From Galbibacter sp048266365 (GTDB lineage Bacteria > Bacteroidota > Bacteroidia > Flavobacteriales > Flavobacteriaceae): 64,000 nucleotides of DNA. The notes under the pieces were generated by a model, which saw only the letters and a list, made by a program, of their open reading frames with translations, searched no databases and had not been told where the DNA came from. The stretch spans positions 248,001 to 312,000 of the forward strand of contig NZ_JBLWZP010000003.1 in the NCBI RefSeq assembly GCF_048266365.1, read 5' to 3'. Of this stretch, positions 43,445 through 53,475 are shown piece after piece (position 1 is the first letter of the stretch; each line of letters begins with the position of its first letter). The translations under genes were made by a program, and so were the position numbers.

Positions 43445-45784
43445 ATGAAATGCATATATCTTTTAACCCTGTTTTTCACCCTTCCTTTTTTTGCACAACA
43501 AAAGACCGTACAGGGGAAAGTAACTGATCAAAACCGTATTCCTATCCCCTACGTAACTGTAAGCATTAAAAATTCCTCAATTGGTACTGCTACCGATAAC
43601 AATGGGAATTATCAAATCACCTTCCAAGAGTCGGACCACCCGATTATTGTATTTTCTGCAGTAGGATATCAAACCATTACAAGAGATCTCCCCGCTAATA
43701 CAACTGTATCACTAAACATCATATTGCAAGAAGATCTCGAACAACTCGATGAAATTGTGATTACATCAAACAGAACCCGCGAAACACTGGATGAGGTTCC
43801 TTCCAGTGTATCTGTACTATCAAGCGCACAAATCGAAAACCTTGCTAAAACCAGTAATGCCATGGCTGACGTATTAATGGAGGTTCCAGGCCTAGCCCTA
43901 GGAACCAACCAAACCAGTAGTGTTGGCCAAACGCTTCGTGGGAGAAATATGCTTGTGCTCATTGATGGAATTCCGCAATCAACACCACTTCGAAAGGGCT
44001 CTCGTGATATTAATACCGTAGACCCCAGTACTATTGAACGCATAGAGGTTATAAAAGGCGCTACAGCAATCTACGGTAACGGTTCCGATGGTGGTATTGT
44101 TAATTACATCACTAAAAAACCCAACAGGGGAAGAAAATTAGAAAGTACAACAACCCTAGGTACCGAAGGAGGCCTGGTAGACATTAACAATACTATTGGA
44201 GCTAAAGTTGTTCAGACCCTATCCGGTACAATAGATAAAGTCTCTTATGTCGCCAGTGGAAGTTTTCGCCAAACCGGTGTATATAAAGATGCTGATGGAA
44301 CAGTAATTTCTCCTTATTACGGCCTCGGTGAAACATCACAATATAGTGCTTTGGGAAAAATAAATTATGACATAACAGATAGACAATCTATCGCCCTTAT
44401 GTACAACTATTTTAGTAGCAGACAGGATTCAGACTACATTGCTCAAGTAGGTGTTTACGGAGAATCTCCAACTATAGGAGTATTGGGCGTAGACCCTGGA
44501 GAAGACCAAGGAAACCGGTACAACCACAATGCACAACTGACCTATGACTATGCAGATATTTTTACCAATACCGACTTTCGGTTGAACCTTTACCTTCAAG
44601 ACTTCAAAACAGTTTACGGCTTTACTGACAGCTTCTATGATCCAAACCTAGCTTTTGATGGTGGGCAATCCATGATCGCATCAACTAAGAAAGGTGTTCG
44701 ATTTAATTTTAAAACAAGCTATCATTTTGGGGCAATTCAAGGCGATTTACTATATGGTCTAGACGCCTTAAACGATAAAACTTCTCAATCTTTAGTCGAC
44801 GGCAGACCTTGGGTACCTCAGCTCGACATGCGTAACTTTGCACCCTATGCACAACTAAAAGCCATCTACAAGAATTTCGTATTTAAAGGAGGAATTCGAT
44901 TGGAGAATATTAAAATTGAAATCCCGGACTATACAACTTTAGTACGTTATAACCCCGGAGAAACCGAACCTAATAGCGGAGGAGTAAGTATTAATGGTGG
45001 AGAACTCGATTACAATGCCACTACTTTTAATGTCGGCTTACGCTATAACAAATGGTCAGTATTCAAACCCTTCGTGAGTTTTTCTCAAAGTTTTTCTGTT
45101 GCAGATTTAGGGAGAACCTTACGATCAGCCACAGAAAACACCGTAGAACAAATTAATTCTGAAGCGGTAATTGCCAACAACTATGAGATTGGATTTAATA
45201 GTCGTATCGGCAAGACTCAATTAGCAGGGGCTTATTATGTAAGCACCTCTGATCTTGGCTCGACCTACAGAGAGACTGAAAGCGGCGCTTTTGAAATTTT
45301 ACGTCAGCCCGAAAAGGTATACGGATTCGAACTCTCGTTAAACACAGAGATCGCAAGGAACCTAAATTTTGGAACCTCAGTCTCCTATACTCAAGGTAAG
45401 ATTGACACCAACGATGACAACAGCTATAAACAGTATATGGGAAGTGACCGTATTCCACCTGTAAAAACTGTTACCTACCTGGCTTATAATTGGAAGGAGA
45501 AATTCGATATTAGACTCTCTCATATTTATAGCGGTTCAAGAGACCACTTTGATCCAAATGACCAAGGGGATTATACCTATGGGCAAGGTCCGGTAGAGGA
45601 TTTTAACATTGTGAATCTTACCACGAACTACCAATTAAGTCCTTCAACAGAATTGGGTATTGGAATTAAAAATCTGTTTAATACAGATTACTACAATTTG
45701 ATATCGCAGTGGTCTGCCAGAGATTCAAATTACATTAAAGCTAATGGAACTCAGTTCAATCTATCCCTAACCGTTAAACTATAA
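43445..45784 (+). CDS. TonB-dependent siderophore-type outer-membrane receptor
   Basis: 779 residues. Signal peptide (1 to about 18, ending FFAQQ), carboxypeptidase-regulatory-like domain (about 22-98, VQGKVTDQNRIPIPYVTVS), TonB box region LDEIVITSNR, plug domain (about 115-225, with VDPSTIERIEVIKGATAIYGNGSDGGIVNY-like plug core, not fully quoted) and a 22-stranded barrel ending LSLTVKL. The plug signatures are those of ferric-siderophore receptors (FhuA/FepA-like) rather than SusC proteins, and no SusD partner is present. Immediately downstream is a PepSY membrane protein, commonly linked to ferric-siderophore reduction, so iron uptake is the best role. Siderophore type unknown. Confidence 0.92.
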   Translation: MKCIYLLTLFFTLPFFAQQKTVQGKVTDQNRIPIPYVTVSIKNSSIGTATDNNGNYQITFQESDHPIIVFSAVGYQTITRDLPANTTVSLNIILQEDLEQLDEIVITSNRTRETLDEVPSSVSVLSSAQIENLAKTSNAMADVLMEVPGLALGTNQTSSVGQTLRGRNMLVLIDGIPQSTPLRKGSRDINTVDPSTIERIEVIKGATAIYGNGSDGGIVNYITKKPNRGRKLESTTTLGTEGGLVDINNTIGAKVVQTLSGTIDKVSYVASGSFRQTGVYKDADGTVISPYYGLGETSQYSALGKINYDITDRQSIALMYNYFSSRQDSDYIAQVGVYGESPTIGVLGVDPGEDQGNRYNHNAQLTYDYADIFTNTDFRLNLYLQDFKTVYGFTDSFYDPNLAFDGGQSMIASTKKGVRFNFKTSYHFGAIQGDLLYGLDALNDKTSQSLVDGRPWVPQLDMRNFAPYAQLKAIYKNFVFKGGIRLENIKIEIPDYTTLVRYNPGETEPNSGGVSINGGELDYNATTFNVGLRYNKWSVFKPFVSFSQSFSVADLGRTLRSATENTVEQINSEAVIANNYEIGFNSRIGKTQLAGAYYVSTSDLGSTYRETESGAFEILRQPEKVYGFELSLNTEIARNLNFGTSVSYTQGKIDTNDDNSYKQYMGSDRIPPVKTVTYLAYNWKEKFDIRLSHIYSGSRDHFDPNDQGDYTYGQGPVEDFNIVNLTTNYQLSPSTELGIGIKNLFNTDYYNLISQWSARDSNYIKANGTQFNLSLTVKL

Positions 45785-45822
45785 TCACCAATACCGACGA
45801 TTAATTATAGAAATACGTGCAG

Positions 45823-46887
45823 ATGAAAAAAATCAAGCTTCTACAATATCATTCCATTTGCAGCCTTATTGCCGGCGGTTTCTTGATTTTACTTGGAATC
45901 ACCGGTAGTATTTTAATCTTTAATGAAGATATAGACCAAGCCTTATTTGCGCCTTATCAGGTCAATGATACGGCTGAAGTACTTAACCTTGATAGTGCTA
46001 CTGCGGCGGTTCAGAAAAAATACAAGAATTGGAATACAAGAATTATTCACTTTAAAAAAGGAGAAAGCATTGTTTTCAATATTAGACGTCCGGAGCAAAG
46101 AATGTTTGTTTTTGTACATCCGGAAAATGGAGAAATTTTAGGGGCAATTGACGAAAGTACTCATCTTACAAAGTGGCTCCTTAAATTCCACTACTCCTTT
46201 CACTCCGGCGTCATCGGTCGTATACTAGTACTCATTTTTGGAACGCTGTTCTTGATATCATTAATTACCGGGACTCTTTTATATCGCAAAAACATTAGAA
46301 AGGTGCTTTTGTTTAAAATAAAACTTAAACCAAATAAAAGACGAGCATTTTATTCTGCTTTGCACAGCTACATTGGAGTTTGGGCCTTGTTATTAAATTT
46401 GATTCTAGCCATAACCGGTGTGCTATTGGCGTATTCCGTGTCGGTTGCCGGGCTCAAAACACCAAAAGAGCCGGAACCACCATTAGTGGCGACATCTTTA
46501 GATAAGGTACTATCAACCATTGATAGAGAAATACCAGAATTTCATCCCTCATATATCCGACTTGCTTCCTCAAAAAAGGCGCCCATAGTAATTAATGGAT
46601 CCTTCGAAGATGACCCATTTGTATATAGCATACATTACAACAAAATACTAGTAAGCAATACTACCGGTGACATTGAAAAAGTCAAAAAGGTCAGTGAACA
46701 ACCCTTAATATATAAGGCCAACAGTATGATCACTCCATTACATTATGGTCAATTTGCCGGTCTTATAGGTAAATTGGTGTATTGTTTAATTGGAATGTCA
46801 GGACCTGTGCTCTCAATCACCGGATTCATTATCTGGTACAAACGAAAAAACACGAATCATAAAAATGGTTTAAAACCTAAGTTATAG
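45823..46887 (+). CDS. PepSY-associated inner-membrane protein (siderophore reductase-like)
   Basis: 354 residues from ATG 45823; a GTG two codons upstream is less likely. Four hydrophobic helices with conserved histidines (KFHYSFHSGVIGRI, ALHSYIGVWALLLNLILAITG, TPLHYGQFAGLIG) and two PepSY-type periplasmic loops; the LLGITGSILIF helix is typical of the PiuB/PepSY_TM family. Family members sit in operons with TonB receptors and are thought to reduce ferric siderophores, with histidines as haem ligands. Start is 38 bases after the receptor stop, so co-transcribed. Ends at a bidirectional terminator. Confidence 0.9.
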   Translation: MKKIKLLQYHSICSLIAGGFLILLGITGSILIFNEDIDQALFAPYQVNDTAEVLNLDSATAAVQKKYKNWNTRIIHFKKGESIVFNIRRPEQRMFVFVHPENGEILGAIDESTHLTKWLLKFHYSFHSGVIGRILVLIFGTLFLISLITGTLLYRKNIRKVLLFKIKLKPNKRRAFYSALHSYIGVWALLLNLILAITGVLLAYSVSVAGLKTPKEPEPPLVATSLDKVLSTIDREIPEFHPSYIRLASSKKAPIVINGSFEDDPFVYSIHYNKILVSNTTGDIEKVKKVSEQPLIYKANSMITPLHYGQFAGLIGKLVYCLIGMSGPVLSITGFIIWYKRKNTNHKNGLKPKL

Positions 46888-46892
46888 CTAGA

Positions 46893-46931
46893 TAAAAAAC
46901 CCCGGCACTGATAATAGTACCGGGGTCTTTC
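46893..46931. terminator. Bidirectional terminator between PepSY and the SusD-linked lipoprotein
   Basis: Stem CCCCGG/CCGGGG (46900-46905 with 46920-46925) flanked by AAAAAA on the left and TCTTT on the right; serves both convergent transcription units. Confidence 0.85.
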
Positions 46932-46969
46932 TAGCTAAATATAAAAAACTAACCTATTAAGATTTCTTC

Positions 46970-47767
46970 TTATTCTGGTTTAAAAATCCACACCCATCCA
47001 GTTCCACCTGTATTATTAGGAACATACAGAATAAGCTCATCCTCAGTTAAAGAAATGATTGTGTATAAACCATTGGGGTTTCCATATGGCTCTTCAGCTC
47101 CAAGAATATTACCACCATCTATTTTTAAAGTTTGTTTAGCTGGATCTAATACAAAACTAGCTACTTGAGGTGCTGCATCAGGACCTGAGTAATAGGTGTA
47201 ATTCGCAGCTCCGTCTAGATCAAAGGTCATCTTTCCTGCAGCATCCACCGGAGGACAGCAATCACCTGCGGCATTCCACCATACACCTTCCCAAGCAGAA
47301 GGATCGTCATTAGCAACCATATACCACCATTTTCCACCGTCAGATTCTGGTCCACCGGCAAAAACCCATGTTTTTCCAGCTTCTGTATCTTCTCCCACTA
47401 AATCATACCAGTCTTGGTTGAGTTCATGATCCAAGACATCAACTTGAACTTCGATGGTTTTTGTGAAAAATTCTGAACCAAGGGTTCCAACATAAGTAAA
47501 GGTGTTATTTCCTGGAATAGGATAAATAAATTCAACCCTATTGGTTAAAGCCTTTCCCAAATTATAATCCCAATACCCTGTTACGCCAGGGGTTTCCATG
47601 TTTAATTCGATTAAGTTACCCCCCTCCGTCGCTTGAGACGAGGACAAGATAATATCATCGATAGAAACCATGCTCTCAAGCACCTCTCTGTCATCTATGG
47701 GTTGACATGCTCCTAGTAACAGAACCAAGGCACTCCCGAATAAACTTATAATTTTATTTATTTTCAT
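46970..47767 (-). CDS. SusE/F-position surface lipoprotein, probable glycan-binding protein
   Basis: 265 residues. Lipobox LLGA-C21. A PKD-like beta domain (about 30-120, NNTFTYVGTLGSEFFTKTIEVQV) is followed by a C-terminal domain rich in tryptophan and tyrosine (WWYMVANDDPSAWEGVWWN near 150-168 and GTGWVWIF at the end). Many exposed aromatic residues suit carbohydrate stacking. A CC pair (GDCCPP) is unusual. No catalytic motif seen. It is the third gene after susC and susD and the last of the operon, the position of a surface glycan-binding protein. Ligand unknown; the family was not recognised further. Confidence 0.8.
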   Translation of the reverse strand: MKINKIISLFGSALVLLLGACQPIDDREVLESMVSIDDIILSSSQATEGGNLIELNMETPGVTGYWDYNLGKALTNRVEFIYPIPGNNTFTYVGTLGSEFFTKTIEVQVDVLDHELNQDWYDLVGEDTEAGKTWVFAGGPESDGGKWWYMVANDDPSAWEGVWWNAAGDCCPPVDAAGKMTFDLDGAANYTYYSGPDAAPQVASFVLDPAKQTLKIDGGNILGAEEPYGNPNGLYTIISLTEDELILYVPNNTGGTGWVWIFKPE

Positions 47768-47794
47768 CTTTCTAATATTTTTAAGTTTAATAGA

Positions 47795-49507
47795 TTACCA
47801 TCCAGGATTCTGCTCGTAAACACCGTTAGAGAGTCTTACTTCCGATTCTGGAATTGGAACAAGCCCCTTAGTCTCAGCTCTATATTGAACACTATAAACA
47901 GCGTCTATACCTGAGTTCTGTAGATTGACTTGACCACCAAAGGCAGTATCTACGTCTCCCCAACGAACCAAATCAAACCAACGAAGGGCTTCGAAGGCAA
48001 ATTCATATTTGCGTTCCTCTTTAAGTGCCGCTAACGAATATCCTATAGGATCTAAGTCGGCTCTATCTCTTACTTCATTCATACCATCTGCAGTTTCTGT
48101 AATTTCAGAATGCATTAATAAAACGTCAGCATATCTCATAAAGACAAAGTCTTGAGCAGACCATAACTGCATTGGATCTCCATGAGTCATATCATAAAGG
48201 AAGTAAAACATCCCTTTAATGCCATCCACTCCTGCAGGATCTTCGTGCTGAATGGTGGTATATTTTTTATTCATAAACCCTGTTTCATGATCTCCGAAAC
48301 CGGATTGCCAAGCACCCGTTCCTTGTTCAGCATTACCTAATTGAAGGATTGAACCTAATTTTCTAGGATCCGCATCATCCCATTGGCTCCAAAGAGCCGG
48401 ATTGACGGTGCCCCATCCCCAACCTTGTCCAAAAGGGACCATGCTGTTATCACGAATTCCAAAAAACAAACGCATACGGTTGTTATACTGTTGTCCGGGA
48501 CCCCAGTCCGTTGTAGAATAACGCTGAACAAACATAAATTCAGCATTACCAGTTCCAAAAGTTGGATTTAGACCATCCTGACCTACCCAATCAAGACCTT
48601 CTGTTTCAGCCCATGGAAGAACAACTTCATTTGCGCTAGTATTTACATAAGAATAAGGCCATAGATTTCTAAAGTCATTAGCTAATGCATATCCACTGTT
48701 ATTTATACAGTCTTCTAAATAAGCAACAACTTGAGATTTAGAAATTGTTCCACCTTCAGGTAAGGGTAAATCACTAGTCGCCTGTCCCTCAATATTGGTC
48801 ATATAACCGGTATAGTACAAATAGGCTCTTGCCATATAGGCCTGTGCAACCCATTTATTCGCATGTCCATAACGATCAGTTCCAATGGCAGGAAAAGCTT
48901 TAGTTGGAAATAATTCAATAGCTGTTTTAAAATCAGATGCGATCTGTGCGTAAGTCTCGGTGTAACTTGACCTTGGAACACTTCTATCGGCAAGCGAACC
49001 TAGAATCAGAGGCAAACCACCAAAGAATTTGGCAGCTCTAAAATAATAGAAGCCACGCATAAAATAAGCTTCTGCCAAGGCACGATCAACATATTCCTTC
49101 GCCTCTGCCTCAGTCAAAAAGTACTCCGAAAAATCTGCATCGACAAGTTTTTCTAAAATGATATTACAACGATAAACACCGTTATAAGTCTCAACCCATA
49201 AATCTTTATAGGTGTCCTCTTCGGGATCTTGAAATCCGTCCATATATTTGGCTGCCCTGTCATCAGGACCACCACCTCCGAAAACATAGTCAGAAAGCAA
49301 GTTAGCTGAAATAGCCTCATCGCTGAATGGATCTGCGGTATATAGCGCATTATAAACACCAGCCATTGCCTCGTCTATATCGTCAGGTCTACTATAGTAA
49401 TTTTCAAGACCTTTTTCGTAGAGGTTGTCTGTATCTGTAAACTCTTGACTACAACCGGCAAGTAATGCCGTTGCAACCACTGATATGGTATATATTATTT
49501 TTTTCAT
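47795..49507 (-). CDS. SusD-family outer-membrane glycan-binding lipoprotein
   Basis: 570 residues. Lipobox LAG-C19. N-terminal helices with ALAEAYFMRGFYYFRAAKFFG (around 140-160) and the conserved GGLPLIL, C-terminal RKYEFAFEALRWFDLVRWGDVD and NPGW at the very end, all RagB/SusD hallmarks. It closes the SusC barrel at 49526-52735, whose stop lies 18 bases upstream. Clearly diverged from the SusD of the GH16 locus, so a different glycan is expected. Confidence 0.95.
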   Translation of the reverse strand: MKKIIYTISVVATALLAGCSQEFTDTDNLYEKGLENYYSRPDDIDEAMAGVYNALYTADPFSDEAISANLLSDYVFGGGGPDDRAAKYMDGFQDPEEDTYKDLWVETYNGVYRCNIILEKLVDADFSEYFLTEAEAKEYVDRALAEAYFMRGFYYFRAAKFFGGLPLILGSLADRSVPRSSYTETYAQIASDFKTAIELFPTKAFPAIGTDRYGHANKWVAQAYMARAYLYYTGYMTNIEGQATSDLPLPEGGTISKSQVVAYLEDCINNSGYALANDFRNLWPYSYVNTSANEVVLPWAETEGLDWVGQDGLNPTFGTGNAEFMFVQRYSTTDWGPGQQYNNRMRLFFGIRDNSMVPFGQGWGWGTVNPALWSQWDDADPRKLGSILQLGNAEQGTGAWQSGFGDHETGFMNKKYTTIQHEDPAGVDGIKGMFYFLYDMTHGDPMQLWSAQDFVFMRYADVLLMHSEITETADGMNEVRDRADLDPIGYSLAALKEERKYEFAFEALRWFDLVRWGDVDTAFGGQVNLQNSGIDAVYSVQYRAETKGLVPIPESEVRLSNGVYEQNPGW

Positions 49508-49525
49508 TGTCTTTTTAGTTTTCGA

Positions 49526-52500
49526 TTAAAAGTCAACACTCAATCCAAGCATTACAGTTCTTGGTAATGGATACAATCCAAGATCCACTCCTGAAGCCCA
49601 ATTCGTAGCATCATTTCCTCCGTAAGATACATCCGGATCCATTCCATCATAGGAAGTAAAGGTGTACAAGTTATTGACAGAAGCATAAAGTTTGATTTCT
49701 TTGATGTAATCAAGATCTTCCAAATACTGTCCTAACTTAAACCCTACAGTAAGGTTGCTAATTCTCAAATAATCAGCATCGTGCAAATAGATGTCAGAAA
49801 TTAAGTTTGTATTTCTGTTAGATCCTGAACTCAAACGTGGTAAACGATTGGAAGTTCCTTCTCCATGCCAACGATTAAAAATTTCAGTGGTATAGTTTTG
49901 GTCAAAATTATCTGCAAAAGAACGGTACGATTGCATGACTTGCCCTCCGAACTTACCTGCCAATGTCGTGTTGACATAGAATCCTTTGTATTCTGCATTT
50001 AATTGAATACCAAGTTCAAAATCCGGGAGTGGACTACCAAGCTCTACTTTATCATTATCGTCAATAACACCGTCTTGATTTTGATCTACAAAGCGTACAT
50101 CACCTGGACGTTGATCATCGAAATAAGGTGTACCGTCAGGTCTAACATAAGCATCAACCTCATCTTGGTTTTGCAGAATTCCATCAGTTTTCAATCCGTA
50201 GAAGTAACCAATTGGTTTCCCTACCTCTAATCTAGAGATATAAGCAGTACCTTGAGATAAAATATGAGGCTCTCCAGTAATAATACCTTCCGCATTGGCT
50301 AATTTGGTCACCTTGTTTTTGTTAAAGGCCCCACTAAGCGTAGCTCCGTATTTGAAGTCTCCGGCATTATCATTCCAAGAAAGCACCACTTCTACCCCGG
50401 TGTTTTCAATATCACCACCATTAACAAATGGAGGTGGGGCACCTGCAGTACCAAGCGAAGGAGCTATTACCAACCAGTCCTTGGTTGTCTTTTTATACCA
50501 ATCCGCGGTAAAAGAAAGTCTTGAATTGAAAAAACGTGCATCAACACCAAAGTCTAATTGTTCAGAAGTCTCCCAAGTTACATCCGGATTAGCAATCCTT
50601 GTAGGGACAGATGACACCGAAGGGGTAGGTTTCTTATCACCGAAATAATATCCTGGATCAATATAGGAAACCGTAGAACTATAGTAGAAATTATCTATGG
50701 CTTGGTTACCGTTTTGCCCCCAGCTACCTCTTAGTTTTATAAACATATTGCTATCGGACATAAAATTTTCCTCACTAAGAACCCATCCTGCAGATACAGA
50801 AGGAAAATACCCCCAACGCTTACCTTTTGCAAAATTAGAAGAGTTATCCGCTCTCATTGTAGCAGAGAACATATACTTCTCTTTGTAGTTGTATTGCAAT
50901 CTTCCAACATAGGATATGAGTCCACCTCCTCCGGCAGCCCAATCAGCTCCATTGGTGTTAATAGCTCCAATAGTGGATTTACTCACATTGTTTAAAAAAG
51001 CAAATTTAGGGGCTCCGAATTGAGATCCTGACATACTGCCTCCTACCTCAAAATTAACTTCGTTTTGGATTACTTCGTTACCAATTAAGGCCGTTAAATT
51101 ATGATCTCCGAAATTCGTTTCATAAGATATCGTATTGGTCAAAGTTGATGTATTTCCTAAATAAGAACTTTGAGCAACACCATCAGTAGCATTAGCATAT
51201 AAAGTACCAAGTGCATAAGTTGGTGTCCAAGAACGACTATGACCAAACCATGCGTTTACTCCGTAAGAGGAACGTAATTTCAGATTTTCAATAGGCTCAA
51301 TTTCTAAATACACATTTCCAACAATGGTATTCCCTCTATTACCCAGGTTCGCATAATTATGACGATAATACATCACTGCAAGTGGATTGTGGGAGTTATT
51401 AGAGATGCCATCCATTGTAGGCGTAAAACCATTATTATCCGGAGAGTCCGCCCAATATGCCGGCATCAACGGATGTTGAACCAGTGCATTGTGTAAATCG
51501 TTCCAGTAGATGTTTCCGGTAGCTACGCTTCTGTTATCTGTTTGAGAATAGGTGAAGTTTTCTCCAAGAGTAACCAAACTTCTTTCGTCATTTTTAAACA
51601 ATACAAATTCGGTATTTAAACGCGTTGTAAGTCTCTTATAACCAGCATCAGTTATGCTACCACCTATGATCCCGGTTTGATCTAAATAGGATGCTCCAAG
51701 TGAATAGGTAATATCCTCACTTCCCCCGGTAATATTAATGGAGTGGTTAGAAATTGGTGCATTTCTCATGGTCATTTCATCGATCCAATTGGTACCTTCC
51801 CAACCGTTTTGAAGATTATTCCATACATGTTCTCCCAATTGTGTTCCTAATTGACCGGGATATGTGTTGTTTAACCAAGTGTTGCTTTTAATGAGTGCCT
51901 CCCAGTTGTTAGGAGCAAGACCATCATTTACTCTTCCCTCATCCATAATGTACATATACTCTTGTGCATTTAATGGAGATAGGTTTTTATAAATGTTTTG
52001 GAAACCGTAGTAAGTCTCATAGTGTACCTGTGCTTGTTTGGATTTCTTCCCTTGCCTGGTAGTGACCAACACAACACCATTGGCTGCCCTAGAACCATAG
52101 ATTGCTGCAGATGCAGCATCCTTTAAAACATCAATACTTTCAATATCCCCGGAACTTAAGTAATCGATATTACCAACAGCAACACCGTCTACAATATATA
52201 AAGGACTTGAGTTACCAATAGTACCTAAACCACGGATTGTCACTTTGGTTCCGGCACCAGGAGCACCATTATTACGACTTACACTTACACCCGGAGCAAC
52301 ACCTTGAAGTGCTTCCATGGCTGTTCCCGTGTTTAACATCGCTATATCCTCTCCTTTAAGGTTCAAATTCGCTCCGGTTACCAAGGCCTTTTTCTGAACC
52401 CCATAACCAATTACGACTACTTCATCCAAGGCCTCTAAAGAGGTCTCGAGAAGAACGTCAATTGTAGATTGTTGACCTACCGCTACAGTTTGTGTTTTCA

Positions 52501-52735
52501 TTCCAACATAGGTAAAAACCAAGTTATCGGAAGAAGAAACATCCGAAATACTGTAATTTCCGTCAAAATCTGTCTGTACGCCATTAGTGGTACCTTCTAC
52601 AACAACCGCTACACCCGGCATCGGCATGCCTGAGTCATCGGTAACAGTTCCACTAACTGCTTTTGTCTGCGAAAACATACTTTGGACACCACACAGCATC
52701 AAAGTAAACATCGCAATTTTCAGTTTTAGCTTCAT
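49526..52735 (-). CDS. SusC-family TonB-dependent outer-membrane transporter
   Basis: 1069 residues, usual length for the family. Signal peptide (to about residue 22), regulatory-like domain (about 25-100, VSGTVTDDSGMPMPGV), TonB-interacting ALDEVVVIGYGVQKK, plug with ANGVVLVTTRQGKK and a barrel ending MLGLSVDF. It forms a complex with the SusD lipoprotein encoded 18 bases downstream. Probably under control of the hybrid regulator at 53476-57657 through the 21-bp repeat at 53011-53040. The operon contains no hydrolase, so it may import a glycan processed by enzymes encoded elsewhere. Confidence 0.96.
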   Translation of the reverse strand: MKLKLKIAMFTLMLCGVQSMFSQTKAVSGTVTDDSGMPMPGVAVVVEGTTNGVQTDFDGNYSISDVSSSDNLVFTYVGMKTQTVAVGQQSTIDVLLETSLEALDEVVVIGYGVQKKALVTGANLNLKGEDIAMLNTGTAMEALQGVAPGVSVSRNNGAPGAGTKVTIRGLGTIGNSSPLYIVDGVAVGNIDYLSSGDIESIDVLKDAASAAIYGSRAANGVVLVTTRQGKKSKQAQVHYETYYGFQNIYKNLSPLNAQEYMYIMDEGRVNDGLAPNNWEALIKSNTWLNNTYPGQLGTQLGEHVWNNLQNGWEGTNWIDEMTMRNAPISNHSINITGGSEDITYSLGASYLDQTGIIGGSITDAGYKRLTTRLNTEFVLFKNDERSLVTLGENFTYSQTDNRSVATGNIYWNDLHNALVQHPLMPAYWADSPDNNGFTPTMDGISNNSHNPLAVMYYRHNYANLGNRGNTIVGNVYLEIEPIENLKLRSSYGVNAWFGHSRSWTPTYALGTLYANATDGVAQSSYLGNTSTLTNTISYETNFGDHNLTALIGNEVIQNEVNFEVGGSMSGSQFGAPKFAFLNNVSKSTIGAINTNGADWAAGGGGLISYVGRLQYNYKEKYMFSATMRADNSSNFAKGKRWGYFPSVSAGWVLSEENFMSDSNMFIKLRGSWGQNGNQAIDNFYYSSTVSYIDPGYYFGDKKPTPSVSSVPTRIANPDVTWETSEQLDFGVDARFFNSRLSFTADWYKKTTKDWLVIAPSLGTAGAPPPFVNGGDIENTGVEVVLSWNDNAGDFKYGATLSGAFNKNKVTKLANAEGIITGEPHILSQGTAYISRLEVGKPIGYFYGLKTDGILQNQDEVDAYVRPDGTPYFDDQRPGDVRFVDQNQDGVIDDNDKVELGSPLPDFELGIQLNAEYKGFYVNTTLAGKFGGQVMQSYRSFADNFDQNYTTEIFNRWHGEGTSNRLPRLSSGSNRNTNLISDIYLHDADYLRISNLTVGFKLGQYLEDLDYIKEIKLYASVNNLYTFTSYDGMDPDVSYGGNDATNWASGVDLGLYPLPRTVMLGLSVDF

Positions 52736-52813
52736 CTTAAATAAATTTTAGAATAAATTAGGTTAGTAATTAGAATAATTCAAAACGATTGAACTACCCA
52801 GTAATTCCATGAA

Positions 52814-52918
52814 TCAAAAAACATAGAAAATGAGGAATATCAATAAGCTGACAATCGCGATTATCAATAACACCTCAACTAAGGTTCTCCAATTCAATTT
52901 TGAAAAACTATTTTTCAT
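52814..52918 (-). CDS. Small single-pass membrane peptide ORF in the susC leader (34 aa)
   Basis: ATG at 52918, TGA ending at 52814. The first 12 residues are polar and basic (MKNSFSKLNWRT); residues 13-34 are a clean transmembrane stretch (LVEVLLIIAIVSLLIFL and on to YVF). It lies 78 bases upstream of susC, on the same strand and downstream of the presumed regulator site. Not a Sec signal by shape, because no cleavage site follows. No family recognised. Evidence is the ORF, its position and its coherent membrane-helix pattern; expression is not shown. Confidence 0.45.
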   Translation of the reverse strand: MKNSFSKLNWRTLVEVLLIIAIVSLLIFLIFYVF

Positions 52919-53475
52919 TACGTAAATGTTAAAAAAACACTAATATTGAGCACACTATTAATTCTGCATTCCCTGTGATTTTTGAAGCATTTATGCGGCG
53001 TTTACAGCAAATGCAACATAAGTTATAGCATATGCAACATTTGTTTCATCACTGACCAAAGGCGAATTGGCAAAGAAGCTGGTTGTGCCAATTAAATTAA
53101 CAGTCATTTTACAAAGAAGTCTTAAAAAAATAACATGCCTCACCAGGGAGAAAGAAGTGAAAGCCTAAAGCAAATTCTAGTGAGGGACATAAAACGGCAC
53201 AAGTGTTCAGAGTACTATTGAGCATGACTATAAAGATTCCAACCCTAAAGAATTTTACTGAATCCCGAGTTATAAGGAAGCATTAATCGAATATTAAGGA
53301 ATTACGATAATCTAGTAACTATCAATTAATATTTGACAGTTCAACGTGTATTTAAGGATTAAAAGGGCTACAACAGCTATTCTACGGTATACCCGACATG
53401 TATGGATGTAATTAACCAAAGCGACAAGTTGGGTGGCATATGGCAGCCTAGCTAATTGTACTGCACCAGCAGTAA
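52919..53475. other. Upstream region of the second susC, no further gene
   Basis: 557 bases between the small membrane ORF and the stop of the hybrid regulator. Contains the 21-bp tandem repeat at 53011-53040. From 53100 to 53475 I see no ORF, dyad or repeat that stands out. Confidence 0.4.
53011..53040 (-). promoter_or_regulatory. Direct repeat ATGTTGCAT at 21-bp spacing, probable hybrid-regulator site
   Basis: On the susC strand, ATGTTGCAT occurs at 53032-53040 and again at 53011-53019. The similarity extends over the whole 21-bp unit (16 of 21 positions identical, including TGCT and TAA downstream of each core). Two helical turns of spacing is what an AraC-type dimer on direct repeats needs. 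The repeat is about 275-305 bases upstream of susC and upstream of the 34-residue ORF. Confidence 0.6.

Noticed and set aside
43445..45784. SusC-type glycan transporter
   Set aside because: The plug motifs, absence of SusD and the downstream PepSY gene point to siderophore uptake.
49153..49359. Small antisense ORFs in susD
   Set aside because: No motif, and they lie fully within a strongly supported coding region.
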